Of a DNA stretch of 6,673 bases, positions 1-5,626 are shown piece after piece. Every line of letters starts with the position of its first letter. Position 1 is the first letter of the stretch. This DNA is from DATEOR01 sp035273885 (GTDB taxonomy: Bacteria > Actinomycetota > Thermoleophilia > Gaiellales > Gaiellaceae): the NCBI GenBank assembly GCA_035273885.1, contig DATEOR010000076.1:1-6673 (forward strand), written 5' to 3'. The notes below the pieces were generated by a model. It saw only the letters and a list, made by a program, of their open reading frames with translations. It was not told where the DNA came from and made no database searches. The translations under genes were made by a program, and so were the position numbers.

Positions 1-266
1 CCCGAGACATCGCCCTTGACGTCGGCGACGAGCACGGGGACGCCCGCGGTCGAGAGCTGCTCGGCGAGGAGCTGCAACGTCTTCGTCTTGCCCGTGCCCG
101 TTGCGCCGGCGATCAGCCCGTGGCGGTTCATCGTCGCCAGCGGCACCTTCACCGCGACGTCCGGGAGGAGCGCGCCCTCGTGCACCGCGCGCCCGAGGTC
201 GATGGCTGCGCCCTCGGTCGCGTACGCGGCGGAGAGGGTGGCGGCGGCGTCGGGCTTCTCGGCCAT
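1..266 (-). CDS. HerA-like ATPase/helicase of the YjgR (DUF853) family, N-terminal fragment
   Basis: Partial gene: the ATG is at 266 and the reading frame leaves the window at base 1, giving 88 complete codons. After about 40 weakly conserved residues comes a strong match to the start of the YjgR/DUF853 ATPases: NRHGLIAGATGTGKT (residues 47-61) holds the Walker A P-loop with K60 and T61. It is followed by a helix TLQLLAEQLS and the strand GVPVLVADVKGD (residues 75-86), as in E. coli YjgR. Family members are cytoplasmic P-loop ATPases related to the HerA/FtsK helicases; their exact cellular job is poorly defined. The Walker B and later motifs would lie outside the window. The ATG is the only usable start: the frame is open back to the antiporter stop (318-320) without another ATG, GTG or TTG. 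Only a weak AGG lies upstream, about 11 nt from the ATG. It is probably the third gene of the minus-strand unit. Confidence 0.87.
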   Translation of the reverse strand, partial: MAEKPDAAATLSAAYATEGAAIDLGRAVHEGALLPDVAVKVPLATMNRHGLIAGATGTGKTKTLQLLAEQLSTAGVPVLVADVKGDVS

Positions 267-317
267 GGCCGCGGAACCTAGCGCGGCGCTCTGCTCAGCG
301 CGCGGCCGAGCGCGGGC

Positions 318-1379
318 TCACTCGTACAAGGTGAACACGGCGAGGATCACGTAGGTCGCGATCAGCGCCGCGCCCTCGAACGCCCAGGCCTCCCCGTCGC
401 CCGTGACCTGCCAGATGGCGATCACGGTGAGCAGGAAGGCGGCGATGTAGACCGGCGCGAGGTCGAACGTGAGCGGGTCCGGGAAGAGCAGCGAGACGAG
501 GACGAGCGCCGGCGCGAGGAACGCGGCGACCTGCGCGACGGAGTTCTTCACGACCGAGATCGCCAGGTCGGCCTGGCCCTTGTAGGCGAGCACGACGCCG
601 ACGGCATGCTCGACGGCGTTGCCCGCGATCGCGACGACGACGAGCCCCGCGAACTGCGCGGAGACGCCGATCGCATCGATCGTCGGCCGGAGCGCGTCGA
701 CGAACCACTCGGACACGAACGCCGAGCCGAGGCCGGCGATGGCGAGGATCGTGATCGACGTCCTGAGCGACGGCCCACCCTCGGGCGGCCCGCCGCCGAC
801 CTCGTCGCGCGTGCTGCGCAGGTATCCCCACACCCAGACGCCGTAGACGATGAGGACCGCCACCGCCGCGATGGCGGAGATCGTGACGATGTCGTCGCTC
901 GCCCGGTCGTGCGTGTTCGCCGAGATCCCGACGAGGCCGATGATGAACGCGGAGAGCAGGAGCAGCGTCGCCGTGTCGTTCGGCAGCCGCCGGCCGAACT
1001 TCATCGTCCCCCCGGCAGCCCGGGAGCCGGCGAGGATGACGAGGCCGAGGACGAGCAGCGCGTTCGCGAAGAGCGAGCCGAGAATCGAGTACTGCGCGAC
1101 GACGAGCTCTCCGGCCGAGAGCGCGAACAGGACGACGAAGAGCTCAGGCAGGTTGCCGAGCGTCGACTGGAGGACGCCGGTGAGCGCCGGCCCGAAGCGC
1201 TCTCCCACGGCCTCCGTCGAGAACGAGACGACCCAGGCGACCCCGGCCAGCGCGAGCGCCCCGACGAGGAAGACCGCCACGTCCGAGCCTCCCCCGTACT
1301 CGAGCGCAGCTGTCGTCAAGACGATGAGCCCCACGATTCCGAGCAGCACGCGCTCCCGCATGGTCAGGGACGCCAGCAA
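318..1379 (-). CDS. cax: Calcium/proton antiporter (CaCA superfamily, CAX type)
   Basis: 353-residue integral membrane protein predicted to export Ca2+ (possibly other divalent cations) in exchange for H+. It shows the two inverted alpha-repeats of CaCA exchangers: GNLPEL at residues 75-80 with the cation-binding acid E79, and GNAVEH at 253-258 with E257, the usual glutamate pair of CAX proteins. About eleven hydrophobic segments are visible (roughly 11-28, 33-53, 65-88, 93-118, 136-156, 165-187, 206-226, 238-265, 272-299, 306-325, 331-351). A short charged, glycine/proline-rich linker (188-205) splits the two halves. Length is normal for bacterial CAX proteins. A TTG start at 1379 is chosen because AGGAAGG lies 7 nt upstream; the in-frame ATG at 1361 has no purine-rich site before it. 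The gene begins 12 bp after the cyclase gene and probably shares its transcript. Cation specificity cannot be read from the sequence. Confidence 0.93.
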   Translation of the reverse strand: MLASLTMRERVLLGIVGLIVLTTAALEYGGGSDVAVFLVGALALAGVAWVVSFSTEAVGERFGPALTGVLQSTLGNLPELFVVLFALSAGELVVAQYSILGSLFANALLVLGLVILAGSRAAGGTMKFGRRLPNDTATLLLLSAFIIGLVGISANTHDRASDDIVTISAIAAVAVLIVYGVWVWGYLRSTRDEVGGGPPEGGPSLRTSITILAIAGLGSAFVSEWFVDALRPTIDAIGVSAQFAGLVVVAIAGNAVEHAVGVVLAYKGQADLAISVVKNSVAQVAAFLAPALVLVSLLFPDPLTFDLAPVYIAAFLLTVIAIWQVTGDGEAWAFEGAALIATYVILAVFTLYE

Positions 1380-1386
1380 GAAGGTT

Positions 1387-1393
1387 CCTTCCT
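1387..1393 (-). promoter_or_regulatory. Ribosome binding site deciding the TTG start of the antiporter
   Basis: The minus strand reads AGGAAGG here, 7 nt before TTG at 1379. Its first two bases (AG) lie in the TAG stop codon of the upstream cyclase gene (1394-1392), so ribosomes ending that gene release at the initiation site. This favours TTG at 1379 over the ATG at 1361 and suggests translational coupling. Confidence 0.6.
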
Positions 1394-2762
1394 AGATTTC
1401 CTCGACCGCGAACAGGTGCCATTCCCCGGGAACACCTGCGAGCTCGCGGACTCCCCGGTCGGCGAAGCGAATCCCTGAGCCGGCAACGAGGTCCTTGACG
1501 GTGCTCGAAACCAGCACCTCTCCCCCCTGGGCCTGGGCGGCGACTCGCGCACCCGTGTGCACTGCGATACCGGCGACCTTTCCGTCGACGATCTCGCACT
1601 CACCTGTGTGCAGGCCGGCTCTGATCTCGAGGTCCAGCTCGCGCAGGCTGGCGACGATCGCACACGCGCATCGGATCGCGCGCGCGGGTCCATCGAAGGA
1701 CGCAAGGAAGCCGTCGCCGGCGGTGTCGAGCTCCCGACCGCGAAATCGCAGCAGCTCGCGGCGGACAAGGGCGTGGTGCCTTTCCAGCAGCTCGCGCCAG
1801 CCGCGATCGCCGAGAGCGCTCGCTTTCGCCGACGAGCCGATGATGTCGGTGAAGAGAACGGTCGCGAGCACACGGTCGGGCTCCTGCTCCTCCCAGCCGC
1901 CCGACCGCCAGATCTCGGTCAGGAAACTCCTGATCTCGGCGATGATCGGGGACTGGTACTTCAGGAAGGCGAGGTGCCCCGCGCCGCGGATCTCCGCAAC
2001 GCGCGCCGACGGAATGTTCGCGGCCATGTAGTCGGCAACTTCAGCCGGAACAAGCTTGTCCTCGGAGCCGCGCAAGATCAGTGTCGGGACACGCACGGCT
2101 GGGAGCACGTGCCGCACGTCGATCTCCTTGTTCATTCGCTGGAGCGCCTCGATTGCGCCGGGGCTTGCCCCGAAGCGGATCATCTCGAGGAACGCGTCCC
2201 TTTCCTCGTCGGTGAACTCGCCGAGCGCGCGCACGGACTCCCGGGCTTGGTCGCGCGGGCCGAATGCCTGCAAGGCCCGCTCGACGTCGCGCTCGTACTC
2301 GTCGTCGCTGCGGCCCCAGGGGTAGTCATGCGCCCACATGCTCCTCGGGAAGGCGCTACGCACCACGAGCGCCGCCGTCCGCTCCGGGTACGTCGCCGCG
2401 AACAGAATGCTCATCGCCGCCCCCTCGGACAGGCCGTAGAAGGCCGCGCGCTGCGAGCCCGCTGCGTCCATGACCGCCCGCACGTCGTCCATGCGCGTCT
2501 CGAGCGTCGGCGCGCCGTCCACGCGGTCAGACATCCCGGTGCCGCGCTTGTCGAATCGGATCAGGCGGGAGAACGACGCGAGCTCTTCGAGAAACGGCGC
2601 GAAGCTTCGGATCTTCCACTGCATCTCGAGATGGGTGACGTACCCCGGGACAAAAACGAGGTCGAACGGGCCGTCGCCGACCACCTGGTAGGCGATGTTG
2701 ACGTGGCCACTGCGGGCGTAGCGGGTTTCGACCTCCACGGCGGTAGTGTCGCGCCGCTGCAC
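1392..2762 (-). CDS. Alpha/beta-hydrolase fused to a class III adenylate/guanylate cyclase domain
   Basis: 456-residue two-domain protein with the same layout as M. tuberculosis Rv1900c. The N-terminal alpha/beta-hydrolase (about 18-285) has a nucleophile elbow G-L-S-E-G with S112, a candidate acid D235 (GSEDKLVP) and H263 (GAGHLAF), so the catalytic triad looks intact; its substrate is unknown. The class III cyclase domain (about 297-456) begins LATVLFTDIIGS. Metal ligands D306 and D350 (TAGDG) and the transition-state arginine R406 are present. The purine-selecting Lys/Asp pair is replaced by D346 and K395, and the transition-state Asn by H402, so activity and base specificity cannot be assumed. 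There is no signal peptide or membrane segment; it is probably cytoplasmic. GTG at 2762 is the furthest start allowed by an in-frame TAG at 2774-2772. GTG at 2738, giving M-E-V-E-T-R-Y, is an equally plausible start; neither has a clear ribosome binding site. The likely role is cAMP signalling linked to a hydrolase sensor, which is inference. Confidence 0.9.
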   Translation of the reverse strand: MQRRDTTAVEVETRYARSGHVNIAYQVVGDGPFDLVFVPGYVTHLEMQWKIRSFAPFLEELASFSRLIRFDKRGTGMSDRVDGAPTLETRMDDVRAVMDAAGSQRAAFYGLSEGAAMSILFAATYPERTAALVVRSAFPRSMWAHDYPWGRSDDEYERDVERALQAFGPRDQARESVRALGEFTDEERDAFLEMIRFGASPGAIEALQRMNKEIDVRHVLPAVRVPTLILRGSEDKLVPAEVADYMAANIPSARVAEIRGAGHLAFLKYQSPIIAEIRSFLTEIWRSGGWEEQEPDRVLATVLFTDIIGSSAKASALGDRGWRELLERHHALVRRELLRFRGRELDTAGDGFLASFDGPARAIRCACAIVASLRELDLEIRAGLHTGECEIVDGKVAGIAVHTGARVAAQAQGGEVLVSSTVKDLVAGSGIRFADRGVRELAGVPGEWHLFAVEEI

Positions 2763-2809
2763 CGACGACGTCTAGCTACGCCGCGTCGAAGGCGTGAAAG
2801 GATCCTCTC
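2763..2809. other. 47-bp divergent intergenic region
   Basis: This is the only spacer between the minus-strand cyclase/antiporter unit and the plus-strand urate unit, so it must hold at least part of the control region for both unless promoters lie inside the coding ends. It contains a palindromic GACGTC (2767-2772) directly followed by a palindromic TAGCTA (2773-2778). No -35/-10 pair matching a housekeeping consensus at proper spacing was found on either strand. The AT-containing TAGCTA is the only candidate core of a -10, and it fits poorly. No operator could be assigned. Confidence 0.4.
2796..2802 (+). promoter_or_regulatory. Ribosome binding site of the amidohydrolase gene
   Basis: GAAAGGA sits 7 nt before the ATG at 2810. 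It is the only clear Shine-Dalgarno sequence in the plus-strand unit; the four downstream genes start inside their predecessors without one. It supports ATG 2810 as the true start. Confidence 0.65.
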
Positions 2810-4141
2810 ATGCGGACCCTGTTCGCGAACGCGCACATCGTCACGATGGACGACGCCGGCACCGAGCTCTCCAACGGCTGGATCCTCGTCGACGACGGCT
2901 TCGTCGACGCGGTCGGTGAGGGCAATCCGCCGCCCGCGGAGGCCTTCGAGAACCTCGGCGGCGCGCTCGTCACGCCCGGCCTCGTCAACACGCACCACCA
3001 CCTCTACCAGACCCTGACGCGCACCCGGGCGCAGCAGTCCGACCTCTTCAGCTGGCTGCGCGAGCTCTATCCGCTCTGGAGCCGGGTCGACCGCGACGCC
3101 GAGTACGCAGCCGCGCGCACGGGCCTTGCGGTGCTCGCGCTCGGCGGCTGCACGACCGCCTTCGACCACCATTACGTCTTCCCGCGCGGGCAGACAGGGC
3201 TCGTCGAGGCGGAGATTCAGGCAGCCCGCGAGCTCGGCGTGCGGATCGTCGCTTCGCGCGGCTCGATGGACGTCGGCGAGTCCGACGGCGGTCTGCCTCC
3301 GGACGAGCTCGTCGAGGACGCCGACGACGTGCTCGCCGACACCGAGGGGCTCTTCGCACTGCACGAACCGGATCCCGGGGCATGGACACAGATCGTCGTC
3401 GCCCCCTGCTCGCCCTTCTCGGTCTCCAAGCGTCTCATGCGCGAGTCCGCCGACCTGGCGCGGCGCCTCGGCCTGCGGCTGCACACGCATCTCGCCGAGA
3501 CCGTCGAGGAGGAGGAGTACTGCCAGGGCCTGTTCGGCTGCCGGCCGGTCGAATACCTCGAGCAGGTCGGCTGGCTCGAGGACGACGTCTGGTGCGCGCA
3601 TTGCGTCCACCTCTCCGCGGAGGACGTGAGCCGCTTCGGCTCGGCGGGCACCGGAGTGGCGCACTGCCCGACCTCGAACATGCGCCTCGGCGCGGGGATC
3701 GCGCCCGTGGCGGAGATGCGGCAGGCGAAGGTGCCGGTCGGGCTCGGCGTGGACGGCTCGGCCTCCAATGAGCGCGGCGATCTCCTCCACGAGGTCAAGC
3801 AGGCGCTCCTGGTCGCCCGGGCGCGCGGCGGCCCGGCCGCGATGACGGCCCGCGACGCGCTCTGGATCGGGACGCGCGGCGGCGCCAAGGTGCTCGGCCG
3901 CGACGACATCGGCTCGCTGGAGGCCGGCAAGTGTGCGGATTTCGCCGTCTGGCGGATGGACGGCCTCGAGCTTGCGGGCGCCAGTGACCCGGTCGCCGGC
4001 CTCATCCTTTCCGCCCCTCACCGGGTCGACCGCCTCTATGTCGGCGGCCAGGCCGCGGTCCTCGACGGGCACCTCACGCATGCCGAGGAGCAGGAGATCG
4101 CAGCCGAACACCGCCTCCAGGCGCAAAGATTCCTGGCGTGA
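2810..4141 (+). CDS. Metal-dependent amidohydrolase, probable 8-oxoguanine deaminase
   Basis: 443 residues, amidohydrolase superfamily (cytosine/guanine/chlorohydrolase-like deaminases). Metal and catalytic residues are in place: NTHHH (60-64) gives H62 and H64, LHTHLAE (224-230) gives H227 and the acid/base E230, H264 lies in CAHCVH, and D315 in GVDGSASN. The N- and C-terminal parts form the usual small beta-sandwich. By overall resemblance it fits the 8-oxoguanine deaminase group (type member Pseudomonas Pa0142), which hydrolyses 8-oxoguanine to urate and ammonia. The four genes after it include all three steps from urate to allantoin, which supports a substrate whose deamination yields urate. 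Guanine deaminase or another purine/triazine deaminase is the alternative, since substrate-contact residues were not resolved here. It is the first gene of the unit, has a good ribosome binding site, and is cytosolic with no signal peptide. Its TGA overlaps the GTG of the next gene (GTGA). Confidence 0.87.
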   Translation: MRTLFANAHIVTMDDAGTELSNGWILVDDGFVDAVGEGNPPPAEAFENLGGALVTPGLVNTHHHLYQTLTRTRAQQSDLFSWLRELYPLWSRVDRDAEYAAARTGLAVLALGGCTTAFDHHYVFPRGQTGLVEAEIQAARELGVRIVASRGSMDVGESDGGLPPDELVEDADDVLADTEGLFALHEPDPGAWTQIVVAPCSPFSVSKRLMRESADLARRLGLRLHTHLAETVEEEEYCQGLFGCRPVEYLEQVGWLEDDVWCAHCVHLSAEDVSRFGSAGTGVAHCPTSNMRLGAGIAPVAEMRQAKVPVGLGVDGSASNERGDLLHEVKQALLVARARGGPAAMTARDALWIGTRGGAKVLGRDDIGSLEAGKCADFAVWRMDGLELAGASDPVAGLILSAPHRVDRLYVGGQAAVLDGHLTHAEEQEIAAEHRLQAQRFLA

Positions 4142-4431
4142 GCGCCTCCCTTTCCACCCACGTGCTCGACACCGGGCGCGGCGAGCCGGCGAGCGGCGTG
4201 CTCGTGGAGCTCTTTCAGGGCGAGGAGATCGTCGCCACGGGCGTGACCGGAAGCGACGGCCGCATCGCCGGCTTCGCGGCGGAGCTCGACCCCGGGGCGT
4301 ACCGCCTCGTCTTCCATCCGGAGAGCGACTTCTTTGCCCGCGTCGAGCTCGAGATCGCCCTCGGCGACGGCCATTTCCACGTTCCGCTCCTCGTCTCCCC
4401 CTACTCGTGCACGAGCTACCGCGGCAGCTGA
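4138..4431 (+). CDS. uraH: 5-hydroxyisourate hydrolase (transthyretin-like)
   Basis: 97 residues. The enzyme hydrolyses 5-hydroxyisourate, the product of urate oxidase, to OHCU (2-oxo-4-hydroxy-4-carboxy-5-ureidoimidazoline). The family signatures are at both ends: LSTHVLD with catalytic H8, DGR with R42, HFHVPLL with H81, and the C-terminal YRGS (94-97) that separates the enzyme from transthyretin. It is compact compared with the usual 110-120 residues: the segment between SDFF (63-66) and HFHVPLL lacks several residues found in the E. coli protein. No signal peptide is present, so it is cytosolic, unlike E. coli HiuH. The GTG start at 4138 overlaps the amidohydrolase TGA by 4 nt and lacks its own ribosome binding site, so translation is probably coupled. 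Its last 25 nt also encode the start of the decarboxylase. Confidence 0.94.
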   Translation: MSASLSTHVLDTGRGEPASGVLVELFQGEEIVATGVTGSDGRIAGFAAELDPGAYRLVFHPESDFFARVELEIALGDGHFHVPLLVSPYSCTSYRGS

Positions 4432-4847
4432 GCGAGAACGAGCTCGCCGAGCTCTTCGAGGGCCACACGCGCTTCGTGGAGCAACTGGCGCGACTCGAGA
4501 ATCCCCTCGCCCAGGCCCGCAAGGTGCTCGCGGATGCACCGGAGGAAGAGCAGATCGAGGCGCTCGGCACGCACCCGCGCATCGGCCAGCGCGTGAACAT
4601 CTCCGAGGTCGCCGCGAAGGAGCAGGGCTCGGACGAAGATCCCGTCCTCCTCGCTGCGCTCGTGAAGCTGAACAAGAGCTACGAGCAGAAGTTCGGCTTT
4701 CGGTTCGTCGTCTTCGTGGACGGGCGGCCGCGGGCCGAAGTTCTGTCCGTCCTGCGCCAGCGCCTGCAAAACTCACGCGACGAAGAGCTCGCGGCGGGCC
4801 TCGACGACCTCGTCGCAATCGCACTCGACCGATGGCGAAAGCGGTAG
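4407..4847 (+). CDS. uraD: OHCU decarboxylase
   Basis: 146 residues, helical. It catalyses the stereospecific decarboxylation of OHCU to S-allantoin, the last step of urate degradation to allantoin. Visible signatures are THPRIG with catalytic H56, the KEQG motif with E72 and Q73, LNKSYEQKFGFRFVVFVDGR (88-107), and a C-terminal RW-containing helix. Together they match the OHCU decarboxylase family at close to the usual length. The start is inferred: GTG at 4407 is the first usable codon giving the full N-terminal helix (LAELFEGHTRFVEQL) and lies inside uraH, overlapping it by 25 nt. No ribosome binding site is seen. A CTG at 4428, overlapping the uraH stop as CTGA, would give a protein 7 residues shorter and cannot be excluded. 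The frame stays open further upstream, but that region lies inside uraH and shows no family similarity. Its end overlaps urate oxidase by 16 nt. Confidence 0.9.
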   Translation: MHELPRQLSENELAELFEGHTRFVEQLARLENPLAQARKVLADAPEEEQIEALGTHPRIGQRVNISEVAAKEQGSDEDPVLLAALVKLNKSYEQKFGFRFVVFVDGRPRAEVLSVLRQRLQNSRDEELAAGLDDLVAIALDRWRKR

Positions 4848-5626
4848 CGCACTCATACGGCAAGGACGCGGTCTCGGTCTACCGGATCGCGGGCGAGAGC
4901 CTGTTCGCCTGCGAGGCGCGCGTGATCGTGCGCGGCGCGGCCTTCGAGACCTCCTACACAGAGGGCGACAACTCGATGGTCGTGGCCACGGATTCGATGA
5001 AGAACTTCGTGCACAAGATGGGGCTCGAATACGAGGGCGACACGCTCGAGGGGTTCGTCGACCTCGTCGGCAGCCGCCTGCTCGCCCGCTACGACCACAT
5101 CGAAGGCGTGCAGGTATCGGCGAAGCAGGTGCCGTTCGAGCGCGTCCGCGGAAACGTCATGCGGGCCCGCTACGACGACTACGCGATCACCGAACTCGAT
5201 CTCGACCGATCGGGCGTCGTCTCGGCGCGCTCGGGCTGGTGCGGGCTGCACTTGATCAAGCTGTCCGGGAGCTCCTTCGCAGGCTTCGTCCGCGACGAGT
5301 ACACAACGCTTCCCGAGGCCTACGACCGGCCGCTGTTCGTGCACATGAACGTCGGCTGGACGAACGCCGACCTCAGGCGCTGCGCGCCCTGCGAGGACGT
5401 ACGCGACGTCGCGGTCTCGACGTTTTGCGAGATCCAATCGGCGTCGATCCAGGAGCTCGTCCACCAGATCGGCGTGGAGGTGCTCGAGCGCTTCCCCGAC
5501 ATCGCAGCGGTGGACTTCTACGCGGAAAACAGGCTGTGGGACACCGCGCAGACAGGCGACGTCGCCTCGGTCTACACCGACGCGCGCCCGCCGTTCGGCG
5601 TCATCACCCTCACGCTCGAGCGGTGA
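4832..5626 (+). CDS. pucL: Urate oxidase (factor-independent urate hydroxylase), PucL type
   Basis: 264 residues. It oxidises urate with O2 to 5-hydroxyisourate and H2O2 without a cofactor; members act as tetramers of tandem T-fold domains. Motifs match the uricase half of Bacillus PucL: YGK with K11, YTEGDNSMVVATDSMKN (42-58) with the active-site T43, GFVRDEYTTLP with urate-binding R154, SIQ with Q207, ERFP, and a C-terminal YTDARPPFG. At the position where uricases carry the catalytic histidine after a conserved Asn (N-K-H in Aspergillus, N-H in Bacillus) this protein reads N233-R-L-W-D, with no histidine. It is somewhat shorter than the usual 290-330 residues. ATG 4832 is chosen because the YGK strand must be included; the 16-nt overlap with uraD fits translational coupling. 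No peroxisomal or export signal is seen. H2O2 made here would need a catalase, and none is in the window. Confidence 0.92.
   Translation: MAKAVAHSYGKDAVSVYRIAGESLFACEARVIVRGAAFETSYTEGDNSMVVATDSMKNFVHKMGLEYEGDTLEGFVDLVGSRLLARYDHIEGVQVSAKQVPFERVRGNVMRARYDDYAITELDLDRSGVVSARSGWCGLHLIKLSGSSFAGFVRDEYTTLPEAYDRPLFVHMNVGWTNADLRRCAPCEDVRDVAVSTFCEIQSASIQELVHQIGVEVLERFPDIAAVDFYAENRLWDTAQTGDVASVYTDARPPFGVITLTLER

Noticed and set aside
281..304. Small inverted repeat GCGCT-GAGCAG-AGCGC (minus strand) between the antiporter and the ATPase, considered as a terminator.
   Set aside because: The stem is only 5 bp and no T-run follows. It is more likely chance GC structure within an operon.
1361..1361. ATG at 1361 as the antiporter start.
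   Set aside because: No ribosome binding site precedes it, while TTG at 1379 has AGGAAGG at a 7-nt spacing. The difference is six N-terminal residues and does not affect the function call.
606..1478. A 290-codon plus-strand open frame opposite the antiporter.
   Set aside because: Extremely Arg/Asp/Glu-rich translation, expected antisense to codons for hydrophobic membrane segments. No independent support.
2767..2778. TAGCTA with the adjoining GACGTC considered as a -10 element or operator.
   Set aside because: It lacks the final T of a consensus -10 on either strand and has no -35 at proper spacing. Six-base palindromes are common by chance.
1557..3017. A 486-codon open frame on the plus strand opposite the hydrolase-cyclase.
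   Set aside because: Its translation has no recognisable motif and it runs into the amidohydrolase start in another frame. It is a mirror of the strongly supported minus-strand gene.
2561..4675. A 704-codon open frame on the minus strand across the amidohydrolase, uraH and uraD genes.
   Set aside because: Low-complexity Arg/Ala/Ser-rich translation with no family motif, antisense to genes with clear catalytic residues. It is a typical shadow frame in high-GC DNA.
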